Made by a program: the position numbers and the translations under genes | Shown: positions 51,031-60,480 of the stretch, one piece after another | Layout: each line of letters opens with the position of its first letter | Numbering within the stretch: position 1 is the first letter of the stretch | NCBI GenBank assembly: GCA_963812945.1 | Contig: CAWEXD010000008.1 | Coordinates: 992,001-1,056,000, forward strand | Origin: DASRDR01 sp963812945 [NCBI: uncultured Candidatus Rokubacteria bacterium] | GTDB lineage: Bacteria > Methylomirabilota > Methylomirabilia > Rokubacteriales | Direction: 5' to 3' | DNA: 64,000 bases | The notes under the pieces: model-generated | Databases searched by the model: none | The model's input: only the letters and a program-made list of their open reading frames with translations | Told to the model about the DNA's origin: nothing

Positions 51031-52007
51031 CGGGCCCTGCCGTGCTCGAGGTGCGGGACCTGACGGTCGCCTTCCCGTCGGACGATGGCTGGCTGCGGGC
51101 GGTCGACGGGGTCAGCTTCGATGTGCACCAGGGGGAGATCGTCGGGTTGGTCGGCGAGTCGGGGGCGGGGAAGTCCCTGACCTCCGAGGCGCTGCTCCGC
51201 CTGGTGCAATGCCCGCCGGCGCGCGTCACGGGCACCGTCCGGTTCCAGGGACAAGACCTGCTCACGCTCGCGGAGCCGGCCCTCGAGCGCATCCGAGGCC
51301 GGGATCTCGCGATGATCTTCCAGAACCCGAGCGCCTCCCTCAATCCCGTCTTCCGGGTGGGGGACCAGGTGTACGAGGCGATGGCCCTCCACCTGGCGGA
51401 GCCGGGACGGACGCTGCGGCAGCGTGTCGTGGAGATCCTGGGCCGGGTCGGGATCCCGTCGGCGGAGGTCCGCCAGCGCGACTATCCGCACCAGTTCAGC
51501 GGCGGCATGGCCCAGCGCGTGATGATCGGCATGGCGATGGCCTGCGCCCCGAGTCTCCTGGTCGCCGACGAGCCCACCACCGCGCTCGACGTCACGATCC
51601 AGGCGCAGGTGCTCGCGCTGATCCGCCGGCTGTCCCGCGAGACCGGCACTGCGGTGCTGCTCGTCTCCCACGACCTGGGGATCGTCTCGCAGATGTGCCA
51701 CCGGGTGCTCGTCATGTACGCCGGCAAGATCGTGGAGGCTGGGCCCGTGAGCGTGCTCTTCCGGGAGTCGGCACACCCGTACACGCGCGGGCTTCTCGGT
51801 TGCCTCCCCCGGGTGAACGGGGCCGGGCGCCTCGACGCGATCCCCGGCACGATGCCGGGGCTGCGCGCGGTCCCGCCGGGCTGCCGGTTCCACCCGCGCT
51901 GCCCGATCGCCGAGGCGCGCTGCGCCACCGAGTTGCCGGCGCTCCGACCGGTGGCGGCGGGGCACGCTGCCGCGTGCCACCTGGCCGGCACGAAGGCCGG
52001 GACGTGA
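51027..52007 (+). CDS. Peptide ABC transporter ATPase, DppD-like (cluster D)
   Basis: A 326-residue nucleotide-binding subunit. Walker A is GESGAGKS near 41-48, the Q-loop is in [13 protein letters not shown], the ABC signature is [12 protein letters not shown], Walker B is [12 protein letters not shown], and the switch His is in LLVSHDLG. The C-terminal oligopeptide extension has [15 protein letters not shown] and a last CHL, a Cys arrangement common in DppD/OppD proteins. Coupled by ATGA to the DppC-like gene and by TGATG to the DppF-like gene. Confidence 0.94.
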   Translation: MTGPAVLEVRDLTVAFPSDDGWLRAVDGVSFDVHQGEIVGLVGESGAGKSLTSEALLRLVQCPPARVTGTVRFQGQDLLTLAEPALERIRGRDLAMIFQNPSASLNPVFRVGDQVYEAMALHLAEPGRTLRQRVVEILGRVGIPSAEVRQRDYPHQFSGGMAQRVMIGMAMACAPSLLVADEPTTALDVTIQAQVLALIRRLSRETGTAVLLVSHDLGIVSQMCHRVLVMYAGKIVEAGPVSVLFRESAHPYTRGLLGCLPRVNGAGRLDAIPGTMPGLRAVPPGCRFHPRCPIAEARCATELPALRPVAAGHAAACHLAGTKAGT

Positions 52008-52999
52008 TGGCGGCCCCGCTCCTGGAGGTCCGTGGCCTCGCAAAGCACTTCGCGCTCACGGGCGGCCCACTCGGCGCGCTCCTCCAGAGGGCCCGGCCGG
52101 TCGTGCGGGCGGTGGACGGGGTCAGCTTCGCCATCGCGCCCGGGGAGACGCTGGGACTCGTGGGTGAGAGCGGCTCGGGGAAGACGACGACCGCCCGGCT
52201 GGTCCTCCGCGCGATCGAGCCGAGCGCCGGCGAGATCTTCTTCGACGGGGAGTCGATCACGGGGCTGTCCGCCCGGAGGCTCCTCCCGTTCCGGCGCAAG
52301 GCGCAGATCGTCTTCCAGGACCCCTATTCGTCCCTGAACCCGCGGATGGCGGTGGGGCGCATCGTCGGCGAGCCGCTGCTCGTTCACGGCCTGGCCACGC
52401 GGAAGGACGTGCGCGAGCAGGCCATGGCGCTGCTGGATCTGGTCGGCCTCCAGGCGGAGCACGTGGATCGCTATCCCCACGAGCTGTCGGGCGGCCAGCG
52501 TCAGCGGGTGGGGATCGCCCGCGCGATCGCGGTCGGGCCGCGCCTGATCGTCGCCGACGAGGCGGTGTCGGCGCTCGACGTGTCGGTGCGGGCCCAGATC
52601 CTGAACCTGTTCGTCGATCTGCGCGAGCGGCTCGGTCTCGCCTACCTCTTCGTGTCGCACGACCTCGGTGTCGTGCGCTTCGTGAGTCACCGCGTGGCGG
52701 TGATGTACCTGGGACGCCTGGTGGAGGTGGCGCCCACCGGCACCCTCTTCGCCCAGCCCCGGCACCCGTACACGCAGGCCCTGCTGGCGGCGATCCCGGT
52801 CCTGGGCGACGGGTCCAGCTCGATCTTCGACCAGCCGGCGCGGCTGCTCCAGGGCGAGCTGCCGAGCCCGCTGGAGCGACCGCGCGGGTGCCGGTTCGCC
52901 AGCCGGTGTCCCGCGCGATTCGACCGCTGCGAGGTGGTAGAGCCCGAGCTCCGGGAGGTGGAGGCCGGGCAGATGGTGGCGTGTCACCTGTACGCGTGA
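52007..52999 (+). CDS. Peptide ABC transporter ATPase, DppF-like (cluster D)
   Basis: A 330-residue nucleotide-binding subunit, the partner of the preceding ATPase. Walker [14 protein letters not shown]-loop [14 protein letters not shown], signature [15 protein letters not shown], Walker [13 protein letters not shown], switch His VSHDLG. The C-terminus again has [14 protein letters not shown]. Walker B has DEAVSALD instead of DEPTSALD, as is common in DppF proteins. The start is ATG at 52007 (TGATG); GTG one codon earlier is possible. As the only ATPases in the window, this pair is a candidate to energise the ATPase-less clusters. Confidence 0.94.
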   Translation: MAAPLLEVRGLAKHFALTGGPLGALLQRARPVVRAVDGVSFAIAPGETLGLVGESGSGKTTTARLVLRAIEPSAGEIFFDGESITGLSARRLLPFRRKAQIVFQDPYSSLNPRMAVGRIVGEPLLVHGLATRKDVREQAMALLDLVGLQAEHVDRYPHELSGGQRQRVGIARAIAVGPRLIVADEAVSALDVSVRAQILNLFVDLRERLGLAYLFVSHDLGVVRFVSHRVAVMYLGRLVEVAPTGTLFAQPRHPYTQALLAAIPVLGDGSSSIFDQPARLLQGELPSPLERPRGCRFASRCPARFDRCEVVEPELREVEAGQMVACHLYA

Positions 53000-53045
53000 G
53001 TCGAACGGCGTCCGTCACATCCCTTCGGGGAGAAGGAGGAGAGCC

Positions 53046-54683
53046 ATGAGGAGCCAGGACGGGTTCGAGGTCGTCAACCGCATCGCTCGCGAGGACCCGG
53101 TGAGCCGGCGGACGATGCTCCGGGCGCTCGGGTTGTCGGCGGTGGCCGGGGCCCTGCCGCTGGCGGCCCCCGGCTTGGCGAGGGCGCAGCGGCCGAAGTC
53201 CGGCGGCACGATGCGGATCGCGCTCGACGAGAACATCGACACGCTCGATCCTCACAACACCACGTTCATCACCGCCTGCGCGGTCCACAACAACATCTAC
53301 AACGGGCTTCTGAAGATCACGTACGACGGGAAGACCGTGGACTTCAAGCCCCAGCTGGCGCGGGAGTGGGAGGTCCAGGGCGACCGGGTGCACGTGTTCC
53401 GGCTCCACAAGGGCGTGACCTTCCACAACGGCGAGCCGTGCACCGCGGCCGAGGTGAAGGCGAGCCTGGAGCGGGTGAAGGACAAGACGCAGTCGCCCAT
53501 CCACGCCTGGAAGCTCGAGCTCTTGGAGGCGATCGAGACGCCGGACTCGCACACGGTGAAGCTCTCCTTCGCCAAGCCCTATCCGTTCCTGCGCGTCGCC
53601 CTGACCGGCTCGACCGGCCGCGCCGGGACGATCGTGAGCGCGAAGGCGGCCCAGGAGTCCGGGAAGGGATTCGGCCGGAAGCCGGTCGGCACCGGGCCGT
53701 TCCGGTTCGTGGAGTGGAAGGAGGGGGACCACATCCTGCTCGAGAAGAACCCGAACTACTGGGAGACGGATGCCGGCGGCACGCGACTCCCGTACCTCGA
53801 CAAGCTCCTGTTCAAGTTCATCGTCGAGCCCTCGACCCTGGTCGCCGCGCTCCAGACCGGCGAGGTGGACGGGGTCAACCAGGTCGTCCCGCAGTTCATG
53901 CCGACCGTCCGGGCGAACCCCAGCCTCGCCGCCTACACGGTGGTCGGGGGGAACTGGCGGAACATGCACCTCAACATCGCCAAGGAGCCGTTCAGCGACC
54001 CGCTCCTCCGGAAGGCGGTGTCCTTCGCCGTGGACCGCAAGGAGATCCTCGAGAAGGTCCAGTTCAACGAGGGTGTCGTCGCCCACGGCCCCATCTCGCC
54101 GCCCATGACCGGCTTCTTCGATCCCCAGTGGGCGAGCGGGAAGAACGGCCAGTACTTCGACCTGGAGCAGGCCAAGGCGCTCGTGAAGCGCTCGCGCCAC
54201 CCGAACGGCGTGGAGGCTTCGCTGCTGAGCCTGAACGTCGGCGTCTACCCGCGCCAGGCCGAGGTGCTCCAGGCGCAGCTCGCCAAGATCGGGATCAAGG
54301 TCAAGATCGAGATCCACGACGCGCCGGCCTGGCGCCGGAAGTGGCTCCAGGAGCGCCAGTGGGACATCGTGCACCTCCAGTGGGACGCCGACCTGGACCC
54401 GGACGAGACCATCTTTCCGGAGCTGCACTCCAAGGAGGCCTGGAACGCCGGCCGCTGGAACAGCCCGCAGTTCGACCGGCTGGTCGAGTCCGCCCGCGTC
54501 GAGACCGACTTCAAGAAGCGCAAGCAGTACTATGACGAGGCCGTGAAGCTGATCGTGGAGGAGGTTCCGGCCGTGGCGATCCTCCACGCCCACGAGCAGA
54601 AGGTGTTCCACAAGTACGTGAAGGGATTCCAGCCCATCCCGGCGAACCTCGTCGACATGCACGCGGTCTGGCTGGACAAGTAG
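53046..54683 (+). CDS. Peptide/nickel-type ABC substrate-binding protein, family 5 (cluster D)
   Basis: 545 residues with a Tat signal set back from the N-terminus (SRRTMLRALGLSAVAGALPLA, about 20-40) and mature start near QRPKSGGTMRIALDENIDTLDP. Conserved segments: LAREWEVQGDRVHVFRLHKGVTFHNGEP and GTGPFRFVEWKEGDHILLEKNPNYW. GAAGGAGGAGAGCC before the ATG at 53046 is the strongest ribosome binding site in the operon, which fits a high-copy binding protein. It closes the operon (B, C, D, F, SBP). Confidence 0.94.
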   Translation: MRSQDGFEVVNRIAREDPVSRRTMLRALGLSAVAGALPLAAPGLARAQRPKSGGTMRIALDENIDTLDPHNTTFITACAVHNNIYNGLLKITYDGKTVDFKPQLAREWEVQGDRVHVFRLHKGVTFHNGEPCTAAEVKASLERVKDKTQSPIHAWKLELLEAIETPDSHTVKLSFAKPYPFLRVALTGSTGRAGTIVSAKAAQESGKGFGRKPVGTGPFRFVEWKEGDHILLEKNPNYWETDAGGTRLPYLDKLLFKFIVEPSTLVAALQTGEVDGVNQVVPQFMPTVRANPSLAAYTVVGGNWRNMHLNIAKEPFSDPLLRKAVSFAVDRKEILEKVQFNEGVVAHGPISPPMTGFFDPQWASGKNGQYFDLEQAKALVKRSRHPNGVEASLLSLNVGVYPRQAEVLQAQLAKIGIKVKIEIHDAPAWRRKWLQERQWDIVHLQWDADLDPDETIFPELHSKEAWNAGRWNSPQFDRLVESARVETDFKKRKQYYDEAVKLIVEEVPAVAILHAHEQKVFHKYVKGFQPIPANLVDMHAVWLDK

Positions 54684-54755
54684 CCGGCGAGGGCATACGG
54701 GGGCGGCGGGCCCGCTCCGCCACGGGCGGGGCGGCGCTCACCGCCACCGGCACGC

Positions 54756-55811
54756 ATGACCGCACGGCTTCGGGTGGGTGTCCTCGGGCTCCACCACGAC
54801 CACGTCTGGCAGAACCTCGCCGCGGTCGCCAGCGGCGACGTGGGCTGCCTGGTCGCGGTGGCCGAACCGTCAGGAAGGCTCCGGGAGCGTGTCGGCAAGG
54901 AGCACGCGGGCGTCGACGTCCATTCCACGTACGACGAGCTCCTCGAGCGCTCCGACCTGGACGCGGTGCTGATCTTCACGGACAACCGCGCCGGCGCCGA
55001 GCTCGGGGTGCGGGCGCTTCGGCGAGGCCTTCCGGTGCTGGTCGAGAAGCCGATGGCCGCCGACCTGGCGGGAGCGGAGGCTCTGCTCGAGGCCGCGCGC
55101 GCCGCGGGGCAGCCCCTCATGGTCAACTGGCCGACGGCGTGGCGGCCCGCCATCCGCCACGGGCTCTCTCTCGCCCTGGCAGGGCGCGTGGGAGAGCCGG
55201 TGCAGCTCAGCCACCGCGGTGGTCACGCCGGTCCGCGGGAGTTCGGCTGCTCGGCGGAGTTCTCGGCGTGGCTCTACGACCCGGCTCGGAACGGCGGCGG
55301 CGCGCTGGTCGACTATTGCGGCTACGGCGCCGTCCTCGCGCGCGCCCTCCTCGGTCGGCCGCGCGCGGTGACCGCGGTGGCGGCCAGGCTCAGAAAGCCG
55401 GACCTCCGGGCCGAGGACTCCGCGGTGGTTGTCCTGCACTACCCGCGGACCCTTGCCCTTCTTGAGGCCAGCTGGAATCAGGTGGGCGGCGAGCCGGCCT
55501 TCGGGATGGTCGTGTACGGCGACGCCGGGACGCTCATCGTCCACCAGCCCAGGGCGACGCGGGAAGACCAGCGGGTCGGCCCCGGTCGCGTCGAGATCGT
55601 CACGGCGGCCGGCAGCGAGAGCGTCGAGCCGCCGTCCCTTCCGAGCGACGAGCGCGACGGGCCGACGTACTTCCTCGCGTGTCTCCGGGCCGGCCGGCCC
55701 GTCGAGGGCCTCTGCGCTCCGGATACGGGGCGGGACGTCCAGGAGATCCTGGAGGCGGCCCTGCGGGCGAGCGCGACCGGTCGTGACGTACAGCTTCCCG
55801 AGGGACGGTGA
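54756..55811 (+). CDS. Gfo/Idh/MocA-family oxidoreductase
   Basis: 351 residues. The N-terminal Rossmann domain is LRVGVLGLHHDHVWQNLAA, where HHDH replaces the more common G-x-G-x-x-H pattern, then DLDAVLIFTDN and VEKPMAADLAGAEALL with the conserved Lys. The C-terminal domain has the YDPARNGGGALVDYCGYGA segment. The variant dinucleotide loop resembles a subgroup of sugar or cyclitol dehydrogenases. Its stop overlaps the VOC gene start by GTGA, so the two are co-translated. Confidence 0.88.
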   Translation: MTARLRVGVLGLHHDHVWQNLAAVASGDVGCLVAVAEPSGRLRERVGKEHAGVDVHSTYDELLERSDLDAVLIFTDNRAGAELGVRALRRGLPVLVEKPMAADLAGAEALLEAARAAGQPLMVNWPTAWRPAIRHGLSLALAGRVGEPVQLSHRGGHAGPREFGCSAEFSAWLYDPARNGGGALVDYCGYGAVLARALLGRPRAVTAVAARLRKPDLRAEDSAVVVLHYPRTLALLEASWNQVGGEPAFGMVVYGDAGTLIVHQPRATREDQRVGPGRVEIVTAAGSESVEPPSLPSDERDGPTYFLACLRAGRPVEGLCAPDTGRDVQEILEAALRASATGRDVQLPEGR

Positions 55812-56224
55812 CGACGATGCCGGAGATTACCGGTGTGGCCCACGCGGAGCTGAGCGTCCGGGACCTCGACCTGAGCTCGGCGTGGTACTGCCGGCTGCTG
55901 GGCGCGCGCGAGGTGTTCCGCGAGGCGAACGAGGCGGAGGACCTGGTGGCCTGCGCGATCCTCGAGCCGCGATCGGGGATGGTGCTCGCCTTCACGCAGC
56001 ACCGGCACCCGACCGAGGGCCCGTTCGACGTCCGCCGAGTGGGGCTGGACCACCTGGCGTTCGGCGTGGCGGACGAGGCTGCCCTTTCGGCGTGGCAGGC
56101 GGCCCTCGACAAACTGGGCATTCCGAACAGCGGCATCCAAGACATCCGCTACGCGAAGAGCATCACCTTCTCCGACCCGGATGGCATCCCGCTCGAGGTG
56201 TTCCTCTCGGCACGCCGACGGTAG
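55808..56224 (+). CDS. VOC-superfamily (glyoxalase-like) protein
   Basis: 138 residues with two beta-alpha-beta-beta-beta modules. AHAELSVRDLDLSSAWYCRLLGAREVF opens the first with its metal His, DHLAFGVADEAALSAWQAAL opens the second, and ITFSDPDGIPLEVF near the end supplies the metal Glu. Typical of glyoxalase-like, fosfomycin-resistance or extradiol-type VOC proteins; substrate unknown. Starts at GTG 55808 (overlapping) or ATG 55817. It converges on the lactonase-like gene 30 bases away. Confidence 0.85.
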   Translation: MTTMPEITGVAHAELSVRDLDLSSAWYCRLLGAREVFREANEAEDLVACAILEPRSGMVLAFTQHRHPTEGPFDVRRVGLDHLAFGVADEAALSAWQAALDKLGIPNSGIQDIRYAKSITFSDPDGIPLEVFLSARRR

Positions 56225-56254
56225 TGGCGGACGCGCGTCGCGCGCGTGGAGCGC

Positions 56255-57043
56255 TCAGGCGCCGATGAACGGCCGGGGAGCCCGGGGGAGCGTCTCCCAC
56301 TGGGCGGCGTCGTGGCCGTACATGACGCTGACGCTGTCGCGGTCCCGCAGCGCTCGGAGCTGGCCGAGCGTCCGCGCCATGACATCGGGATCCCAGACGA
56401 CCCCCGACAGGAGCTCCCCGTCCATGTGCTCCCGCGTGTAGCACGCGTCGGCGGCGAAGAGCCAGCCGGCCCCCGGACCGGGCCGGACCCGGAGCGACTG
56501 GTGGCCGGGCGTGTGCCCCGGCGTCGGCAGGAGCACGACGGTTCCGTCGCCGAAGACGTCGTGCTCGCCGTCGACGGGCGCGTAGTTGAGGGGGTGGTCG
56601 AAGTCCCGGATGCTCGGCGTGTATCTTCCGGGCCGTGCGGGATCGGCCGCGCGCGCGGCCTCGAGCTCGGCTCTTTGGACGAGGAAGGTCGAGCGGGGAA
56701 AGAACTCGTTGCCCCCGCAGTGATCGAAGTGGAAGTGCGAGTTGGCCACGTAGGCGACGTCACCGGGCGTGAGCCCGAGCTGCGCGAGCTGACGCACGAC
56801 TTCCTCCTCGGGGCCGGAGCGTATCCCGAAGCGCCGGGCGCGGGCCTCGCCCATGCGGCCCACCGGATCGGTGATCGTGTCCCGATGGAGGCCCGTGTCG
56901 AAGAGTAGCCGACCCCGCGGATGGACGACGAGGACGCAGGGGATCGGCACCGTGTACCGCGTCCCCGGGACCCGGTCGGGGAAGAACAGGGAGTGGTCCA
57001 GCTCGAGCCGGCCGCCGCAGAGCAGGTAGACGGCGAGCATCAC
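56255..57043 (-). CDS. Metallo-beta-lactamase-fold hydrolase, lactonase-like (second copy)
   Basis: A 262-residue MBL-fold enzyme. The zinc motif is VANSHFHFDHCGG (HxHxDH), followed by PTPGHTPGHQSL, ADACYT with the bridging Asp, and MYGHDAAQW with the final His. The length and layout match AiiA-like lactonases. It differs in sequence from the copy at 23252-24007, so a recent duplication is unlikely. ATG at 57043 (MMLAVYLLCGG). Confidence 0.88.
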   Translation of the reverse strand: MMLAVYLLCGGRLELDHSLFFPDRVPGTRYTVPIPCVLVVHPRGRLLFDTGLHRDTITDPVGRMGEARARRFGIRSGPEEEVVRQLAQLGLTPGDVAYVANSHFHFDHCGGNEFFPRSTFLVQRAELEAARAADPARPGRYTPSIRDFDHPLNYAPVDGEHDVFGDGTVVLLPTPGHTPGHQSLRVRPGPGAGWLFAADACYTREHMDGELLSGVVWDPDVMARTLGQLRALRDRDSVSVMYGHDAAQWETLPRAPRPFIGA

Positions 57044-57100
57044 GCCTCCTTGACCACCTGAGGCACGGGCCCGCCCCGCGGGCAGGGGGGGCGCGCGCCG

Positions 57101-57868
57101 TCAGCCCGAGTGGGAGAGGAAGTCCATCCGGCCGCCGTCCACGGTCAGGACCTGGGCCGTGACGAAGCGCGCCTCGTCACTGGCGAGGAACAGCACCGCG
57201 TGGGCGATGTCCTCCGGGGTGCCGACCTCGCCCAGCATCGACTTCTTGGCCATCACTTCCATGCTGGCGCCGGAGCCGGCGGCCATGTCCGTCGCGACGA
57301 AGCCGGGGCACACCGCGTTGACGGTGATCCCGTCGGGGCCGAGCTCGAGCGCGAGCCGCTTGGTCAGCACGGTGACGGCCGCCTTGGTCATCGCGTAGGG
57401 CGTTGTGTGGGCCGCCGCCGTGCCGAGGGCCGCGATCGAGGAGACGTTGACGATCCGGCCGGATCGGCGCGCGCGCATTCCCGGCGCCGCGGCCTCGACG
57501 CAGTGGACGACGCCGTGGACGTTGACCGCCATCATCTGCTCGAGCGCGTCGCCGCCGAGGGCGCCGACCCGGCCCGCACGGAACACGCCCGCGTTGTTGA
57601 CGAGGACGTCGATCTGCCCGAAGCAGGCCTGCGCCGCATCCACCAGGGCCCGGGCGTCGGCCTTCCGGCTCACGTCGGCCCGTACGGCGAGCGCCTGCCC
57701 GCCCGCGGCCCGGATCTCGGCCACGACACGGTCGGCGTCGTCCTGCCGGGCGACGTAGTTCACGATGACCACGCCACCCTCGCGGGCGACGGTGAGCGCG
57801 ATGGCCCGGCCGGTGCCCCGGGAGGCCCCTGTCACGAGCGCCACCTTGCCGTCCAGCCGGCCGGCCAT
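57101..57868 (-). CDS. SDR-family oxidoreductase (FabG-like)
   Basis: 255 residues: VALVTGASRGTGRAIAL, VLVNNAGVFRAG, VNVSSIAALG, YAMTKAAV and PGFVATDMA identify a classical SDR close to 3-oxoacyl-ACP reductase. The ATG at 57868 begins the conserved domain; a longer upstream frame is not supported. The 294 bases between this start and the next gene (58163) hold a promoter candidate for the plus strand and a small hairpin (57947-57962). Confidence 0.9.
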   Translation of the reverse strand: MAGRLDGKVALVTGASRGTGRAIALTVAREGGVVIVNYVARQDDADRVVAEIRAAGGQALAVRADVSRKADARALVDAAQACFGQIDVLVNNAGVFRAGRVGALGGDALEQMMAVNVHGVVHCVEAAAPGMRARRSGRIVNVSSIAALGTAAAHTTPYAMTKAAVTVLTKRLALELGPDGITVNAVCPGFVATDMAAGSGASMEVMAKKSMLGEVGTPEDIAHAVLFLASDEARFVTAQVLTVDGGRMDFLSHSG

Positions 57869-57946
57869 CGGTTCCCGCGCCTCAGGTCGCCACGACTCGC
57901 CCGCCGAGGAACCCCGAACGCCGCATTCGCCCCCTTTTCGCGCTTG

Positions 57947-57962
57947 CCCCGCCTTGGCGGGG
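57947..57962. other. Small GC-rich palindrome in a divergent intergenic region
   Basis: CCCCGCCTTGGCGGGG is a 16-base near-perfect palindrome that could form a 6-bp stem with a 4-base loop. No T-run follows on either strand. It could be an operator or just local base composition. Confidence 0.35.
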
Positions 57963-58057
57963 TGAGCGACCGGGCCCGATTCTGCCACGAGACGACCCTG
58001 CCGCGTGCGGGGTTGCTGGGTGAGCCGCTCAACCGAGGCCTCGAATCGGTCCCATCC

Positions 58058-58086
58058 TTGACCGTCTCGCGGGCCCGGCGTAGAGT
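58058..58086 (+). promoter_or_regulatory. Candidate promoter of the PF04392 binding-protein gene
   Basis: TTGACC (58058-58063), 17-base spacer, TAGAGT (58081-58086); the -35 matches consensus at five of six bases. Transcription would begin near 58093, which leaves about 70 bases before the ATG at 58163 and argues against the earlier in-frame ATG at 58097. Confidence 0.55.
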
Positions 58087-58162
58087 GCGACACCGGATGA
58101 TCGACAAGAGTCTGCCCGTCAGGGCATTGACCGATCGTGTTCGCCTGGAGGCGACCACGTCC

Positions 58163-59143
58163 ATGAAGCTGATCCCCGTGCTCCTGGCTCTCACCCTCGT
58201 GCTCCTCGCCCCGTTGCTCGCCTCCGAGGCGCAGCAAGCGGGCAAAACCTTCCGCATCGCCCTGTTCTCCACCGGCCAGCAGCGCTCCGCCCCGTTCCTG
58301 GTTGCCTTCGAGCAGCGCCTGCGTGAGCTGGGATACGTGGAGGGCCAGAACGTCACGATCGACTTCCGGACGGCCGAGGGCAAGGCCGAGCGCTTTCCCG
58401 CGATCATGGCCGAGTTCGTCAGCCTCAAGCCCGACCTGATCGTCGCGGGCGGGCCGGAGCCGGTCCTTCAGGCGCTGCGAAAGGCCACGACGAGCATCCC
58501 CGTCGTCTTCGTCGCGATCGAGTTCGACCCCGTCGCCCGCGGTCACGTCACCAGCCTGGCGCGGCCGGGTGGCAACGTCACCGGCGTCACGTTGCGGCAG
58601 ACCGAGCTCGCCGCCAAGCGAGTCGAGTTGCTCAAGGACGCGTTGCCGGGCGCGACCCGCGTGGCGGTGTTCTGGGATTCGTTCTCCGCCGACCAGTTCA
58701 AGGTGACGGAGAGCGCGATCCGCTCCCTTGGATTGCAGCCCCAGAGCATCGAGTTTCGACAGCCACCCTACGATCTCGCGGGCGCCTTCAAGCTCGCCGA
58801 GCGCGGCCGGGTGGAAGCCGTGCTTTGCGTTGCCTCGCCCGTCCTCTGGCGCGAGCGCGCCACGATCGGCGAGCTGGCCGCCAGGCACCGGGTGCCCGTT
58901 GTCGCGGCGTTCGAAGAGGAGGCGCAAGCGGGAGCGCTGCTGACATACGGGACGGGCCTGTCGGACATGTATCGACATGCCGCGACGCACGCGGACAAGG
59001 TCCTCAAGGGGGCCAAGCCCGCCGACCTCCCCATCGAGCAGCCCACCAGGTTCACGCTGGTCGTCAATTTGAAGACGGCGAAGGCTCTCGGCCTGACGAT
59101 CCCGCAGTCGGTGCTGGTGCGAGCCGATCAGCTGATCCAGTAG
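58163..59143 (+). CDS. ABC transporter substrate-binding protein of the PF04392 (TrpX-like) type
   Basis: 326 residues. A signal peptide (MKLIPVLLALTLVLLAPLLASEAQQAG, cleavage near 22-25) precedes a periplasmic-binding fold: RIALFSTG, FEQRLRELGYVEGQNVTIDFR, LKPDLIVAGGPEPVLQAL, ARPGGNVTGVT and the closing LKTAKALGLTIPQSVL. 'EGQNV...AEG' and 'ALGLTIPQSVL' are hallmarks of the family, whose ligands are amino acids or aromatic compounds. The usual partner permease and ATPase genes are absent, so it is an orphan. The HGD-like gene follows 47 bases later on the same strand. Confidence 0.9.
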   Translation: MKLIPVLLALTLVLLAPLLASEAQQAGKTFRIALFSTGQQRSAPFLVAFEQRLRELGYVEGQNVTIDFRTAEGKAERFPAIMAEFVSLKPDLIVAGGPEPVLQALRKATTSIPVVFVAIEFDPVARGHVTSLARPGGNVTGVTLRQTELAAKRVELLKDALPGATRVAVFWDSFSADQFKVTESAIRSLGLQPQSIEFRQPPYDLAGAFKLAERGRVEAVLCVASPVLWRERATIGELAARHRVPVVAAFEEEAQAGALLTYGTGLSDMYRHAATHADKVLKGAKPADLPIEQPTRFTLVVNLKTAKALGLTIPQSVLVRADQLIQ

Positions 59144-59190
59144 CGCCGCCGCGGACGCCAAGTAGACTGGAGCAGGGAGGGACCAAGGTC

Positions 59191-60480
59191 GTGGAGAAGT
59201 ACGAGTACTTCAGCGGCGTTCCCCAGGTCGGCATCGTGCCGCGCGCCCCGCACGCGGGCCCGCTGCTCCGGCACCTCTACGAGCAGGAGCACGGCCGCGG
59301 GGGCTTCGCCGGCAAGGTGAGCCACACCTACCACCTGTACCCGCCGACCAACTGGCTGGCGGGGGAGAGCCGCCAGCTGGACGCCTGGGCGCCGGAGTGG
59401 GAGTCGCCGCTGCGGCCGCTGGGCGGGATCCACCACGTGCTCGGCATGGCGCCGGCCGAGCCGGCGCGCGACGTGTACCGCGGCATGGCCCGCATCGTCG
59501 CCAACGCGACGGCGGCGATGAACGTCACCGCTCCGCGCGCGCCGATGGACGGCTTCTTCGAGCACCACTCGGCGAGCATGGTGTTCTTCGTCCACTCGGG
59601 TCGCGGCACGCTGGAGACCACGTTCGGGCCGATCGAGTACAAGAAGGGCGACTTCCTGATCGTCCCCAAGGGCGTCACCCACCGCTTCGAGCTCGGCGCG
59701 GGGCCGCACTACTACTGGATGTACGAGTCGTTCGCCGGCGATCCCGAGAAGTCGGAGGCGCCCACGACCGGCCAGTTCCTCACGCACAGCCGCAGCGACT
59801 ATCGTTTCCCGCGCTCGCTCGACACGCGCAACGAGGCTGGCCGCTTCGAGATCGTCTCCAAGGTCGAGGCCGTCTACACGCGGCGGGTCCATCCCACGCA
59901 TCCGTTCGACGTCGTCGGTTGGCGCGGCGACTACCTGCCGTACCGGTTCGCGGTCGAGGATGTGCGGCCGCTGGTGGCCGACCGCTCGCACATGCCGCCG
60001 TCCGCCCACACGGTCTTCAAGCTGCCCGGCTGCTACCTCTGCGTGTTCACCGTCCGATCGGTCGAGAAGGAGGGCATGTGGCTGCCCTTCTTCCACAAGA
60101 ACCTCGACTACCTGGAGACGCTCGGCTATCACTTCGGCGACTTCTCGGGCGGGCTGGCCGCCCCCGGCATGGTGACGCTGCACCCCGTGGGCCTCCCGCA
60201 CGGGCCCAAGCCGAAGGCGCTCGAGGCGTTCATGGACGGCGCCGTGCACGGGGTCTACAACGAGGTCGCGATCATGGCCGACTTCGCCAATCCCACCCGG
60301 GTCTCGGAGTGGGCGCTCGGGCTCAGTCGTCCCGACTACATGAGCGTGTGGGCGCCCTACACGACCGACCCGCGCTTCGCCTACCGCGCCGACCGGCTGG
60401 CCGAGATCCGAGCGCTGGGCGAGCGGCTGGCCGACGCGCGGGACACGCTGCGGCCTCCGGAGGACGAGGACCGCGCGTGA
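59191..60480 (+). CDS. Homogentisate 1,2-dioxygenase-like protein
   Basis: 429 residues with the homogentisate dioxygenase (HmgA) two-domain cupin fold. The first cupin (FFEHHSASMVFFVHSGRG to IVPKGVTHRFEL) is at about 122-168. The catalytic region is WLPFFHKNLDYLET (His302, Glu309) and TLHPVGLPHGPK (His331, His337). In known enzymes the iron ligands are His, then Glu six residues later, then a His in the LH-x5-HGP block. Here the Glu is seven residues away, so the site is slightly altered and the ring substrate may differ. GTG start at 59191 with GGGAGGG about ten bases upstream. It shares a GTGA overlap with the P450 gene. Confidence 0.8.
   Translation: MEKYEYFSGVPQVGIVPRAPHAGPLLRHLYEQEHGRGGFAGKVSHTYHLYPPTNWLAGESRQLDAWAPEWESPLRPLGGIHHVLGMAPAEPARDVYRGMARIVANATAAMNVTAPRAPMDGFFEHHSASMVFFVHSGRGTLETTFGPIEYKKGDFLIVPKGVTHRFELGAGPHYYWMYESFAGDPEKSEAPTTGQFLTHSRSDYRFPRSLDTRNEAGRFEIVSKVEAVYTRRVHPTHPFDVVGWRGDYLPYRFAVEDVRPLVADRSHMPPSAHTVFKLPGCYLCVFTVRSVEKEGMWLPFFHKNLDYLETLGYHFGDFSGGLAAPGMVTLHPVGLPHGPKPKALEAFMDGAVHGVYNEVAIMADFANPTRVSEWALGLSRPDYMSVWAPYTTDPRFAYRADRLAEIRALGERLADARDTLRPPEDEDRA

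Noticed and set aside
52257-54662. 801-codon open frame on the minus strand
   Set aside because: It is antisense to the DppF-like and binding-protein genes, with low-complexity composition and no motifs.
23252-57043. The two lactonase-like MBL genes as a quorum-quenching system
   Set aside because: They are distant, differ in sequence and have no signalling genes nearby. General lactone hydrolysis explains them as well.
57947-57962. Intrinsic terminator
   Set aside because: The palindrome lacks a following T-run on either strand and sits between divergent starts, where no transcript should end.
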